DNA of 64,000 nucleotides from an uncultured Mesonia sp. (lineage in GTDB: Bacteria > Bacteroidota > Bacteroidia > Flavobacteriales > Flavobacteriaceae). How positions within the stretch are numbered: position 1 is the first letter of the stretch; every line of letters begins with the position of its first letter. The position numbers were made by a program, and so were the translations under genes. The stretch lies in NCBI GenBank assembly GCA_947494545.1, contig CANLVH010000014.1, forward strand, positions 18,569 through 82,568. Direction: 5' to 3'. Positions 47,856 through 56,443 of the stretch are shown in pieces. Below the pieces are notes generated by a model that saw only the letters and a list, made by a program, of their open reading frames with translations, was not told the origin of the DNA and ran no database searches.

Positions 47856-48656
47856 ATGAAAAATATAAAAATTTTATTGTTCGCGTTTGTTGCCTCTATC
47901 TTTGCAAGCTCTTGTCTTGTAGACGATGATGTTGCACGCGAATTCGACGAAAGTCCTGCAGTAGTAGGATTTAAATCCGAAGCGGTAGAAGAAAGTTATT
48001 TTACCGACGAAGGTACTATTCTAAAAGAATACAAGATTTTGTTATTAGGTAATGGGGGTGATGGTACTCTACCAACTGAAGATATCACTATCACGTACGA
48101 AATAGATGCCAGCTCAACGGCAACTGAAGGACAAGAATTTGATTTTGTTGACACCTCTGGGCAGTTTACTATCCCCGCAGGTTCAACATATGCATCTTTC
48201 CCATTAAATGTAAATACAGGTAGTCTAGATGCAGAGCAACCAACTGTATTAACTCTTAATTTAACTGGTACAACTTCTGATAATGCAGTTGTTTCCGCTA
48301 ATAATAGTTCCTTAGACATTACTTTTATAGGTTGCGAGTCAACTCTAGGTGCAACAACTTATAACAATCCTGATGCAGGAAGCAATGTAACTTTCACCCC
48401 AGACCCTAACAATCCCGTTAGCTATACAGTAAGTGCTTTACCATATCTTACATCTGGAGGAAATTCCATTCCGTTTGAGTTAGTGGACATTTGTGGTGAA
48501 ATTAAAATAAACACTATGGTTCTAGGAAGCTATCCTTTAATAGGAGAAGGCGTTGTTAATCCTGATGGCTCTGTAACTATTAATTTTGCGTTATACCAAG
48601 GTGGAGAAGTTTTATTTGATTTTAGGAACGATCCTTCAACGTATTTTCCTAACTAA
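47856..48656 (+). CDS. surface lipoprotein with Calx-beta-like domain, SusCD operon
   Basis: A 266-residue lipoprotein with lipobox ASSC (Cys20) followed by the acidic LVDDDV, resembling the Bacteroidetes surface-export signal. Residues about 40-150 are strand-rich with TEDITITYEIDASSTATEGQ and FTIPAGSTYASFPLNV, the pattern of Calx-beta-like repeats. The C-terminal part contains GVVNPDGSVTINFALYQGGE. It probably helps the SusC/SusD complex at the cell surface. A domain search would be decisive for the Calx-beta call. Confidence 0.75.
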   Translation: MKNIKILLFAFVASIFASSCLVDDDVAREFDESPAVVGFKSEAVEESYFTDEGTILKEYKILLLGNGGDGTLPTEDITITYEIDASSTATEGQEFDFVDTSGQFTIPAGSTYASFPLNVNTGSLDAEQPTVLTLNLTGTTSDNAVVSANNSSLDITFIGCESTLGATTYNNPDAGSNVTFTPDPNNPVSYTVSALPYLTSGGNSIPFELVDICGEIKINTMVLGSYPLIGEGVVNPDGSVTINFALYQGGEVLFDFRNDPSTYFPN

Positions 48657-48682
48657 AATATAAATTATAAAAAAATATAATA

Positions 48683-49663
48683 ATGATAAATTTTAAAAAT
48701 AAAATAGCAATTGGCAGCTTGATGTTAGCCGGTGTTTTAGCTACTTCGTGTGATGATGACTACGATTTTGCAGACACCTCTAACCAAAAAGCCAAGATAA
48801 CTGCCGGACAGACTACTTATGCCGGAGCGGAAGGCGATACCATTTATATGGATTTTCAGGTAGAAAACCCTGCAACAAACCCAATGGATTTTAAATTTGA
48901 AGTAAAAGAAGGAACTTCTATTAGCTCGGATGAATTTTCTGTAGGCGATGGTCATTTGGTAGCAGATTATGGCGACCCTGCCAACTTTATGTATACCGCA
49001 GACGGTTTTGTAGAATCTTTTCAAGTACCGGTTTACCTTTACCAAGATTTAAGTGAGAACGAAGGGACCCAGACCATAGAATTAAATATGTCTGCAACCG
49101 GTTCTCGCTTAGGCCTTACAAAAGACGGCGGAATTGATTTGACTATTACTGTAGAAGACGAGGTTACCGATGAATTTGTAATCCGTCTTGCTTGGGATGC
49201 AGAATATACAGATGAAAATGGCGACACCCATTCTTTCTGTGATTTTGATTTAGATTTGGAGCTACTTAACGCTAATAACAATATTATAGCGACAAGTTAT
49301 AGTTCTTGCCCGGAAGAAATAAACATTTTCCCTGGTGATCTTCCTGATGGAACATACCAAATTCAAACCAGCTTTTACTATAATGGCGGATCTGCTTTAC
49401 CAGTAGACTACGAAAGTATTCCTGCTGAGCTTACCATAGCTAAACGTGGGGTATTTGCATCTACCATAGATTTATCTGGTATTTGGACAGATTTTGCTGG
49501 TGGTTTAGATCCTGATGGTAACGGAACTATAGATGATCCTAGTGCATACGCTATACCTGCAACATTCGAAATAAGCGGTAATACTTATACTGTTATGAAT
49601 GCTAACGGTAATGTTATTGGACAAGGAAGAGCAAGTTCTTCTAACACCAATGGTTTAAACTAA
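48683..49663 (+). CDS. hypothetical surface lipoprotein, last gene of the SusCD operon
   Basis: A 326-residue lipoprotein with lipobox ATSC (Cys23) followed by DDDYD, an acidic surface-export-type signal. It is strand-rich with many Asp and Asn. A first beta domain spans about 35-160. A second (VIRLAWDAEYTDENGDTHSF, LPDGTYQIQTSFYYNGG) resembles pre-peptidase-type C-terminal sandwich folds. DPDGNGTIDDPSA near the end looks like a calcium-binding loop. Function is unknown. A strong terminator follows 25 bases after its stop. Confidence 0.75.
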   Translation: MINFKNKIAIGSLMLAGVLATSCDDDYDFADTSNQKAKITAGQTTYAGAEGDTIYMDFQVENPATNPMDFKFEVKEGTSISSDEFSVGDGHLVADYGDPANFMYTADGFVESFQVPVYLYQDLSENEGTQTIELNMSATGSRLGLTKDGGIDLTITVEDEVTDEFVIRLAWDAEYTDENGDTHSFCDFDLDLELLNANNNIIATSYSSCPEEINIFPGDLPDGTYQIQTSFYYNGGSALPVDYESIPAELTIAKRGVFASTIDLSGIWTDFAGGLDPDGNGTIDDPSAYAIPATFEISGNTYTVMNANGNVIGQGRASSSNTNGLN

Positions 49664-49687
49664 ATAAACCATTTATATAAATTTTGT

Positions 49688-49715
49688 AAGAGCAGCCAAT
49701 TGGCTGCTCTTTTTT
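49688..49715 (+). terminator. intrinsic terminator of the SusCD operon
   Basis: A 10-bp stem AAGAGCAGCC/GGCTGCTCTT with loop AATT followed by a T run. The core GAGCAGCCAATTGGCTGCTC is a perfect palindrome. It ends 16 bases before the rlmB ATG. Confidence 0.92.
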
Positions 49716-49731
49716 ATGTAAATTTACCGCC

Positions 49732-50469
49732 ATGAAAGAAGAACAAATTTACGGTATACACAGTACATTAGAAGCATTACGTGCTGAGCAAAATATTGAA
49801 AAGATATTTTTACAAAAAGGCTTAAACTCAGAAGCCTTTAAGGAAATTAGCACCTTAGCACGAGAACAAAATATTGCTATCTCTTACGTGCCAATACAAA
49901 AACTTAATCGCTTAAGCCAAGAAAACCACCAAGGTTGTATAGCCAAGATCTCTCCTATTACTTACCAAAGTTTAGAAGAAATGGTAGAGCAAGCTTTTGT
50001 TAAAACAAAAACCCCTCTTTTTCTAATTTTAGACCAAATTACAGATGTTCGAAATTTAGGTGCTATTATACGCACTGCAGAATGCACCGGCGTTAATGGT
50101 ATAATATTACCAAGCCAAGGCGGCGCTATGATAAACGAACAAACTGTAAAGACTTCTAGCGGCGCAATTTTTAATATGCCCCTGGCTAAAATAAACCATA
50201 TAAAAGATGCATTATTCTTTTTAGATACCTATAAAGTAGTAAAAATTGCAGCTACAGAAAAAGCCAACCAATCGCTATATAAAGTAGATTTAAAGCAACC
50301 AACAGTATTTATAATGGGTAGCGAAGGCAAAGGAGTAAATCCTTCTATCTTAAAAATGGTAGATTACCAAGCAAAATTACCCTTGTTGGGCGAGACCTCT
50401 TCCTTAAATGTATCGGTGGCCTGTGGCGTATTTTTATACGAAGCATTAAGACAACGTTTGGAAGACTAA
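49732..50469 (+). CDS. rlmB: 23S rRNA (guanosine-2'-O-)-methyltransferase RlmB-type (SpoU family)
   Basis: 245 residues. An N-terminal SpoU substrate-binding domain (QIYGIHSTLEALRAEQNIEK) is followed by the SPOUT knot domain with motif 1 DQITDVRNLGAIIRTAECTG, motif 2 VFIMGSEGKGV and motif 3 LGETSSLNVSVACGVFLYE. RlmB methylates G2251 in E. coli; the target here is inferred. Its stop overlaps that of the convergent rhomboid gene by 4 bases. Confidence 0.93.
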   Translation: MKEEQIYGIHSTLEALRAEQNIEKIFLQKGLNSEAFKEISTLAREQNIAISYVPIQKLNRLSQENHQGCIAKISPITYQSLEEMVEQAFVKTKTPLFLILDQITDVRNLGAIIRTAECTGVNGIILPSQGGAMINEQTVKTSSGAIFNMPLAKINHIKDALFFLDTYKVVKIAATEKANQSLYKVDLKQPTVFIMGSEGKGVNPSILKMVDYQAKLPLLGETSSLNVSVACGVFLYEALRQRLED

Positions 50470-51260
50470 GCTTTTCCCTTTTCTTTTTCTTGTTTCTTCT
50501 CGGTATAAATATAACGGTAAGTTAACTTGTCGTTATGAGAATTTGTATCCGCAAAATCATTTTCTTGAGTATTATCTTCTTCATTATTCCATTCTGAATA
50601 AGGAATAAAATTACCATTCTCATCAAAATGCTGCATAAACAAATCTTGTTCAGGCTTGTAACTGGGTTTTTCCCATTCGTATTTTTTGCTACTCGCATAA
50701 CCAACTTTACGGAAAACTAAAGCTAATAGAATTCCGGCAAGAAACCCGGATAAGTGGCCTTCCCAAGAAACTTTTTCCTCTATGGGCAGCATACCCCAAA
50801 CCATTCCGCCATATACAAAAGCCACAATTAGACTTAATGCAATTAAACGGTAGTTTTTAGACCAAATACCTTTAAAAAATAGAAAGGAGCTCAGTAAATA
50901 AACAATCCCGCTGGCACCAATATGCACAGATCCGCTGGCACCCAAAAACCAAGTACCTAGGCCGCTTAGCAATAAGCCCAAGCCTAAAACCCGCCAAGCT
51001 ACAGCACGATAAAAATAAAATAAAGCTGTAGACAAAATTAACAACGGCAAAGTATTGCTGTATAAATGTTTAATACTTCCGTGAATAAACGGACTAAATA
51101 AGATTCCTTTTAAACCACTCCACTTCTGTGGCTGTACGCCCCATTTATTAAAATTAAAACCAAACCGAACTTCCAGCCAGAAGACAATCCATATTAAAAG
51201 TACAAACAGCAGCGGAAAGCCAATTGTAGAAGTTTTAAAAACCAATTTATCTGTCTTCAT
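50466..51260 (-). CDS. rhomboid family intramembrane serine protease
   Basis: 264 residues from the ATG at 51260 (MKTDKLVFKTS); an upstream in-frame ATG at 51281 adds only seven residues. Six or so membrane helices. FIHGSIKHLYSNTLPL has the His/Asn of the family, VHIGASGIVYLL carries the catalytic Ser, and SWEGHLSGFLAG carries the catalytic His. A hydrophilic tail of about 75 residues, rich in Asp, Glu and Asn, follows the last helix. Natural substrates are unknown. It converges on rlmB with overlapping stops. Confidence 0.92.
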   Translation of the reverse strand: MKTDKLVFKTSTIGFPLLFVLLIWIVFWLEVRFGFNFNKWGVQPQKWSGLKGILFSPFIHGSIKHLYSNTLPLLILSTALFYFYRAVAWRVLGLGLLLSGLGTWFLGASGSVHIGASGIVYLLSSFLFFKGIWSKNYRLIALSLIVAFVYGGMVWGMLPIEEKVSWEGHLSGFLAGILLALVFRKVGYASSKKYEWEKPSYKPEQDLFMQHFDENGNFIPYSEWNNEEDNTQENDFADTNSHNDKLTYRYIYTEKKQEKEKGKA

Positions 51261-51293
51261 AAAAGTAGTTAAAAGTAACATTAATGCCCTATA

Positions 51294-51780
51294 TCAGGCT
51301 GAGCACAATCACAGCCCAAATGTCAGACCAAGCACAATCAAATCCAAATGTCAGGCTGAGCGCAGTCGAAGCCCAATTGCAGCAGACTGAGCACAATCAA
51401 AGCCCTAATGTCAGGCTGAGCGCAGTCGAAGCCCAATTACAGCAGACCGAGCACAATCAAATCCAAATGTCAGGCTGAGCGCAGTCGAAGCCCAATTACA
51501 GCAGACTGAGCACAATCAAATCCAAATGTCAGGCTGAGCGCAGTCGAAGCCCAATTACAGCAGACCAAGCACAATCAAAGCCCAAATGTCAGGCTGAGCG
51601 CAGTCGAAGCCCAATTACAGCAGACCAAGCACAATCAAATCCAAATGTCAGGCTGAGCGCAGTCGAAGCCCAATTGCAGCAGACTGAGCACAATCAAAGC
51701 CCAAATGTCAGGCTGAGCGCAGTCGAAGCCCAATTACAGCAGACCAAGCGCTGGCCAAGTCCGGTTAGCAGACCAAGCCT
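51294..51780. repeat. two-level tandem repeat (30-bp half-units, 59/60-bp units)
   Basis: Seven copies of a unit starting TCAGGCTGAGCGCAGTCG begin at 51351, 51411, 51470, 51529, 51589, 51648 and 51708. A degenerate leading copy is at 51294. Each unit contains two diverged 30-bp halves: GGCTGAGCGCAGTCGAAGCC and GACTGAGCACAATCAAAGCC-like. Period alternates between 59 and 60 because of a one-base difference (AATCCAAAT or AAGCCCAAAT). It lies 33 bases upstream of the rhomboid ATG. An open frame inside it simply translates the repeat. Confidence 0.92.
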
Positions 51781-51852
51781 ATATCCATAAAACAATAATC
51801 AAAATTCTTTCCGTAAAGTACTAAAATAACAATTTGTCGGGCATATAAAGCC

Positions 51853-51938
51853 GAATTAAATTTAATTCTAAGAAAGTTCAAAAACTGTCAATTCGGGACT
51901 TCTTCAAAACCTTATAAAATTTTATTTTGAAAAAAGTC
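51853..51938. other. palindrome and long hairpin in the gap before rarA
   Basis: Within the 448 gene-free bases 51781-52228: a perfect 16-bp palindrome GAATTAAATTTAATTC at 51853-51868. Also a hairpin with arms GACTTCTTCAAAA (51897-51909) and TTTTGAAAAAAGTC (51925-51938) with a one-base bulge. The rest of the gap shows no gene, tRNA or other recognisable element. Confidence 0.5.
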
Positions 51939-52216
51939 AGCATACCAATAAAATAGCTACTTCCCTATTAAAGGAAAGCGGACTACTTCCGCGAAAGCAG
52001 AGAAATTGGAAAGGTTAAAAATGTATAGATTATTAGCGCGAGCTTAAGAACAATAGAATCAAGTGTTAAACAGCTCTTTTTCACTACAAAAGTTATAAAG
52101 CAATAACCACCTTATACTTATAGCGTGCTTATGCCGCGGTTATGACGTACCTAATAGCTAAAAAAACCCTAACGTTCTTTAACGTAAAGCTTCATTTATT
52201 TGTGCGTATAAAGTTT

Positions 52217-52224
52217 TACTTTTG
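52217..52224 (+). promoter_or_regulatory. -7 promoter element next to the rarA start
   Basis: TACTTTTG matches TAnnTTTG exactly and ends 4 bases before the rarA ATG at 52229. Transcription from it would start at or within the first codons, so the mRNA would be leaderless or nearly so. It also shows that the longer frame from 52142 cannot be the full protein if this promoter is used. Confidence 0.5.
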
Positions 52225-52228
52225 CACT

Positions 52229-53506
52229 ATGAACAAACCTTTAGCAGAAAGATTACGGCCTAAAACCTTAGAAGATTACCTCAGCCAGCAACATTTGGTT
52301 GGGAAAGAAGGCTCTTTATATACACAAATAAAAAACGGAATAATTCCTTCTCTTATCTTTTGGGGACCGCCGGGTGTTGGAAAAACTACCTTAGCAAACA
52401 TCATTGCAGAAGAAACCAAACGACCGTTTTTTACGCTAAGCGCTATTAGTAGTGGGGTAAAGGATGTACGACAGGTTATAGAAAAAGCCAAACAACAAGA
52501 CGGACTTTTTACTACCAAAAATCCTATTTTATTTATAGATGAGATTCACCGGTTTAGCAAATCGCAACAAGATTCGCTTTTGGGAGCTGTAGAAAAAGGT
52601 TGGATTACCTTAATTGGCGCTACAACAGAAAACCCTAGTTTTGAGGTTATTCCAGCGCTTTTATCGCGTTGTCAAGTCTACACGCTTAATTCTTTTGACA
52701 AAAACGATTTGTTACAACTATTAGAGCGGGCAATGCAACAAGATAAATTGTTAGCTCAAAAAAACATTCAGCTTAAAGAAACCGAGTCGCTCTTAAGATT
52801 AAGCGGCGGCGATGCAAGAAAATTACTAAATATCTTTGAGTTGTTGGTTACTTCAGAAAATACAGATAGCGTAGAGATAACCAATACTATGGTTGAGCAA
52901 AAAGTGCAGCAAAACACCGTGCGTTACGACAAAGCTGGCGACCAACATTACGATATTATTTCGGCTTTTATTAAAAGCATCCGCGGAAGCGATCCTAATG
53001 CGGCGGTTTATTGGCTAGCCAGAATGATAGAAGGCGGAGAAGATGTTAAGTTTATTGCCAGACGTCTTTTAATTGCTGCCAGCGAAGATATTGGCAACGC
53101 CAACCCTACTGCTTTGGTAATTGCTAACAATACTTTTCAGGCTGTACAAACTGTTGGTTACCCGGAAGCGCGTATCATTTTAAGTCAATGCACTGTTTAT
53201 TTAGCTACTTCGGCAAAAAGTAATGCAAGTTATATGGCTATAAACAAAGCCCAACAACAAGTAAAACAAACCGGCGATTTATCTGTACCACTAGCTATAC
53301 GCAACGCTCCTACCAAATTGATGAAAGATATTGGTTACGGAAAAGATTATAAATACGCCCATAATTATGAGCAAAACTTTACGGAAGCAGAGTTTTTACC
53401 TAAAGAGATAAGCAACACGGTTTTTTACGACCCCGGGAACAACAAACGCGAAAATGCCATACGCGAATTCTTAAAAAGCCGCTGGAAAAATAAATATGGG
53501 TATTAG
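52229..53506 (+). CDS. rarA: replication-associated recombination protein A (RarA/MgsA AAA+ ATPase)
   Basis: 425 residues from the ATG at 52229 ([20 protein letters not shown], the standard start). Walker [13 protein letters not shown], Walker [10 protein letters not shown], sensor [19 protein letters not shown], and sensor 2 [11 protein letters not shown]. The C-terminal tetramerisation domain has [20 protein letters not shown]. It acts at stalled replication forks together with SSB. A frame running 87 bases further upstream encodes a Phe/Lys-rich leader and is rejected. Confidence 0.96.
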   Translation: MNKPLAERLRPKTLEDYLSQQHLVGKEGSLYTQIKNGIIPSLIFWGPPGVGKTTLANIIAEETKRPFFTLSAISSGVKDVRQVIEKAKQQDGLFTTKNPILFIDEIHRFSKSQQDSLLGAVEKGWITLIGATTENPSFEVIPALLSRCQVYTLNSFDKNDLLQLLERAMQQDKLLAQKNIQLKETESLLRLSGGDARKLLNIFELLVTSENTDSVEITNTMVEQKVQQNTVRYDKAGDQHYDIISAFIKSIRGSDPNAAVYWLARMIEGGEDVKFIARRLLIAASEDIGNANPTALVIANNTFQAVQTVGYPEARIILSQCTVYLATSAKSNASYMAINKAQQQVKQTGDLSVPLAIRNAPTKLMKDIGYGKDYKYAHNYEQNFTEAEFLPKEISNTVFYDPGNNKRENAIREFLKSRWKNKYGY

Positions 53507-53684
53507 GGATTGTAAATTAGAGATTGGAGGTTTTTAAATTAGAACAAATTTCGGTTTTAAAATTCGCTTACCGCGATGAATTTAAAGCTAATTTACTTGT
53601 ATACAGTTTGCAGTTTACAATTTACAAGAAAAGATCTCTACTTTACTACCTACTCAATACTCACTACTAAATACTAATACCTAA

Positions 53685-54470
53685 CTACTCCGTTACCCGT
53701 TTAAAAACCAGTTTTTTTAACCTACCGGCATCTACATCAAAATACTCTACAATTATATCTCCATTTTCTAAGGTTGCAGTTCCGTTAATTTTTTTAGAAT
53801 TATAAAGAATATTTTGATTTTCGTTATAATGTAGGTGTGCTAGTTTTTCTTTAGTACTCTTACTTTCCAAAATATAACCCGCTTCTATTTTTTGAATATT
53901 ATACAAATTACCGCCAAAACGATAGTCAAAAAAAGTAGAACGATCTAATGGCGTTTCTCTCACATTATCTTCTGTGCTTACCACTCTTTTTCGGGTTTCG
54001 AAATAACCCTCTCCCCCATTATACGCATAGTTAAAATTAGATAATATAGAGCCGGCTTCTCGCAAAGCTTCTTGATAAGCCTCTTTATATTCTTTTAGTT
54101 TGCTCTTGCCTGGCGGTGTTTCGTAAATAATATTTCCCTTACAATCTTTTAATTGTAGCTGCAAAATAGTATTAAAAGAAAAAAGGTCTTTTGGCGTTCC
54201 GGTAATATCTGCGTATAAACCTACGCATCTATCCAATTGCATATTGGCCAATTTTGGATCTGTTTCTACATAAGTTGTAAAACCTGCTTGGTTTAATAGA
54301 TGTTTGGTAAGAGAATTTAATAAATATTTATTTTCTTCTTCAAACAATTTGTACTCTAGTGGCACTACTACAAACTTGTAATTGTTCAATTCTTGAAAAT
54401 TATTTTGTGCCGTTATTTTGCTTACCGAAGCAACCAATAAAACGCATAGTAATACGAGTGTTTTTTTCAT
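53685..54470 (-). CDS. hypothetical exported protein
   Basis: 261 residues with a signal peptide (residues 1-21, ending KITAQ). The mature part starts NNFQELNNYKFVVVPLEYKL and predicts mixed alpha/beta structure, then a strand-rich C-terminal half (GYILESKSTKEKLAHLHYNE, GTATLENGDIIVEYFDV). No Cys lipobox. I do not recognise a family. Its ATG is 1 base from the yjjG stop, so it is co-transcribed with the radC-yjjG run. The 178 bases between it and rarA hold only A/C-rich low-complexity sequence. Confidence 0.75.
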   Translation of the reverse strand: MKKTLVLLCVLLVASVSKITAQNNFQELNNYKFVVVPLEYKLFEEENKYLLNSLTKHLLNQAGFTTYVETDPKLANMQLDRCVGLYADITGTPKDLFSFNTILQLQLKDCKGNIIYETPPGKSKLKEYKEAYQEALREAGSILSNFNYAYNGGEGYFETRKRVVSTEDNVRETPLDRSTFFDYRFGGNLYNIQKIEAGYILESKSTKEKLAHLHYNENQNILYNSKKINGTATLENGDIIVEYFDVDAGRLKKLVFKRVTE

Positions 54471-54471
54471 C

Positions 54472-55164
54472 TTAGAGTAATTCTTTTAATTTTTTTATCG
54501 AATCAATTTTTATACCGTTATGTTCTTCTCCGTGTAAATCGAAGAAAATAGTTTGCCAACCAACTTTTTCTGCGCCTAAAATATCGGCTTCCAAATTATC
54601 GCCTATCATTAAAGAAGTGTTGGCATTGGTGTTTGCTAGTTTCAAAGCGGTTTCAAAAATTAACGGGTCTGGCTTTTTTACACCTGCCGTCTCAGATGTA
54701 GTAACCGACTTAAAATAGTGTTCAATATTTGATTTACGCAACTTTTTAAATTGCACCTCATCAAACCCATTGGTGATAATGTGCAAATTATATTTTTGTT
54801 GTAAATAATCTAAAGTTGGTGTTACGTGTTCAAAAAGATGGTTATTGTCCGGTAAATGATTAATATAATCTGCCGCTAGCTTGTTAACCGTTTCTGCGGG
54901 ATGTTCTTGTTTTATATGCAAAAAAGCTTCGTTTAATCTTTGGTAGCGCAAATCTTCTTTATTAATTCTGCCTTCGCGGTACATTTTCCAATAGGATAGA
55001 TTAATAGGCACGTAAGCCTCTAAAAAAGTGTCTAGGTTTATGGCTAAATTATTTTTTTTGAATATTGTCTGAAATGTCAAAGCAGAATTTTTTTCAAAAT
55101 CCCACAAGGTATGGTCTAGATCAAAAAATATGTCGGTTATATTATTTGGTTTTGTTAAGGGCAT
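54472..55164 (-). CDS. yjjG: HAD-superfamily YjjG-type noncanonical pyrimidine nucleotidase
   Basis: 230 residues. HAD motif 1 FFDLDHTLWDFEKNS gives the nucleophile Asp, motif 2 is HIITNGFDEVQFKKL, the Lys lies in GVKKPDPLIFE, and motif 4 is LMIGDNLEADILGA. The cap and motif spacing fit YjjG, which removes phosphate from dUMP-like and damaged pyrimidine nucleotides. Its start overlaps the end of the upstream deacetylase-like gene by 23 bases. Confidence 0.85.
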   Translation of the reverse strand: MPLTKPNNITDIFFDLDHTLWDFEKNSALTFQTIFKKNNLAINLDTFLEAYVPINLSYWKMYREGRINKEDLRYQRLNEAFLHIKQEHPAETVNKLAADYINHLPDNNHLFEHVTPTLDYLQQKYNLHIITNGFDEVQFKKLRKSNIEHYFKSVTTSETAGVKKPDPLIFETALKLANTNANTSLMIGDNLEADILGAEKVGWQTIFFDLHGEEHNGIKIDSIKKLKELL

Positions 55165-56431
55165 AAATCAATTTCAGTAATTTATCTTTTGTACGTTCGT
55201 CTTCAAAATTAGCGTTTTCAAAAAGCAACACCAGATCGCCATTTACTTTTTCTACTTCTAATTTAATTTTTTCCAGCTTGGTCTTTAATTCAAAATAAGT
55301 TAATTCCGAAAAGATATCGCTATTAATAACAGAGGGTTGCAATACCAACGGCGAGATTCTTTCTAAATTTATATCGTAAAACAAAAACGGTGTACAAGTA
55401 CCGGCTCTAAACCCAATTACATCTGCAAACACCATCGAGTAATCTTCTTGTATTTCTAACTTATCAAAATTATTGTAAAGCTGTGGCAAATTTAAATCAT
55501 AATGTTTTACCAGAGCACTGGTTAAGGGTCTATTTACTATTGCTTCCCAACGTTTTTTTTCGGTTTTTAAGGTTTTAAAACTTTTGGTAGCTTCATAACC
55601 GGGCAATAAGCCAATTCTACCATAATCTGCCATAGATTTTATTAAGGCATGGTATTTTATCTTGTTGTAAGAAATGTTTTTATTGTTTACCGAATAGTTA
55701 CTGAGCTGAAACATAAAACTCCAGCGTATTTTTTCTTTCTTGGAAAAAGCTACCAATTCATCATAAATCTCATACGGATCGTTTTTAAGAAAAAGCAGCA
55801 CTTTAAACCTGTCTGCCAAGTTGCTTAAATTCAGTCTAAAAATATCGCGTAAGCTTGCTCCCACAGAGCGTACCAAACCTTTTTTACGATATTTGTAGGC
55901 TTGGGCTACACTCAATATATTTTTGTTGCGAAACTTTCTCTCCGGGAAATCAAATGAAGGAAATTTTTTCTGTAAATGTTCTTTAAATTTATAAGCCCAG
56001 ATGTCTACCACCGGTTTATCTATAAATTTCTTTTTTACCGCCAAACTTTCGTTGTGAGGAAACCTGCCATTTTTATCTTTTACGTGTGGTAAATATTCTT
56101 CGTACCTACTAAGCATATAAAAAGAAGCAGAAAATATATCAAAAGGTAAATCACTCTTTTCACCTACCCTAAAAAAACACGGCGTATCATCCCACTTACC
56201 AACGCGTATATCTGTATCTGTATAGCCTTGTTCTAATAATAAACCTTTCCGTTGCACAAAAAATTCGTTTCCCATTTTTTGTTTTCCGTAAGAAAGCTTC
56301 ATGTCTTCGTGCGCGATAAAAGCTTCAATCTTTGAAGTAAATTCTACCTCTAGACCTAAAATATTTGTACAAACGTGCTTAAAAGTATAATTAATACGTG
56401 GCGTTAAAGACTTGGTGTAAACTAGCAACAT
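55142..56431 (-). CDS. polysaccharide deacetylase-like protein (flavobacterial type)
   Basis: 429 residues. The layout resembles a Bacteroidetes group annotated as polysaccharide deacetylase family: an N-terminal region with ILGLEVEFTSKIEAFIAHED, a central DIFSASFYMLSRYEEYLPH, and a C-terminal NodB-like half (RWSFMFQLSNYSVNNKNISY, GRIGLLPGYEATKSFKTLKT). The usual metal-binding TFDD and HxxxH motifs are not clear; HALIKSM and GLLPGY occupy the expected sites. Activity is therefore uncertain. It lies 12 bases after radC and overlaps yjjG. Confidence 0.65.
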   Translation of the reverse strand: MLLVYTKSLTPRINYTFKHVCTNILGLEVEFTSKIEAFIAHEDMKLSYGKQKMGNEFFVQRKGLLLEQGYTDTDIRVGKWDDTPCFFRVGEKSDLPFDIFSASFYMLSRYEEYLPHVKDKNGRFPHNESLAVKKKFIDKPVVDIWAYKFKEHLQKKFPSFDFPERKFRNKNILSVAQAYKYRKKGLVRSVGASLRDIFRLNLSNLADRFKVLLFLKNDPYEIYDELVAFSKKEKIRWSFMFQLSNYSVNNKNISYNKIKYHALIKSMADYGRIGLLPGYEATKSFKTLKTEKKRWEAIVNRPLTSALVKHYDLNLPQLYNNFDKLEIQEDYSMVFADVIGFRAGTCTPFLFYDINLERISPLVLQPSVINSDIFSELTYFELKTKLEKIKLEVEKVNGDLVLLFENANFEDERTKDKLLKLIYALNKTK

Positions 56432-56443
56432 AGCAAGCGGGGC

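Noticed and set aside
51284..51478. Open frame encoding RLSAVEAQLQQTEHNQ repeats
   Set aside because: It only translates the tandem DNA repeat. The period varies between 59 and 60, so the frame breaks after three units.
51294..51780. Possible CRISPR array
   Set aside because: The sequences between the repeated motifs are themselves repeated copies and not unique spacers, and no cas genes are present.
52142..52228. N-terminal extension of rarA
   Set aside because: Residues are unlike RarA, and a perfect -7 promoter box lies just before the internal ATG at 52229.
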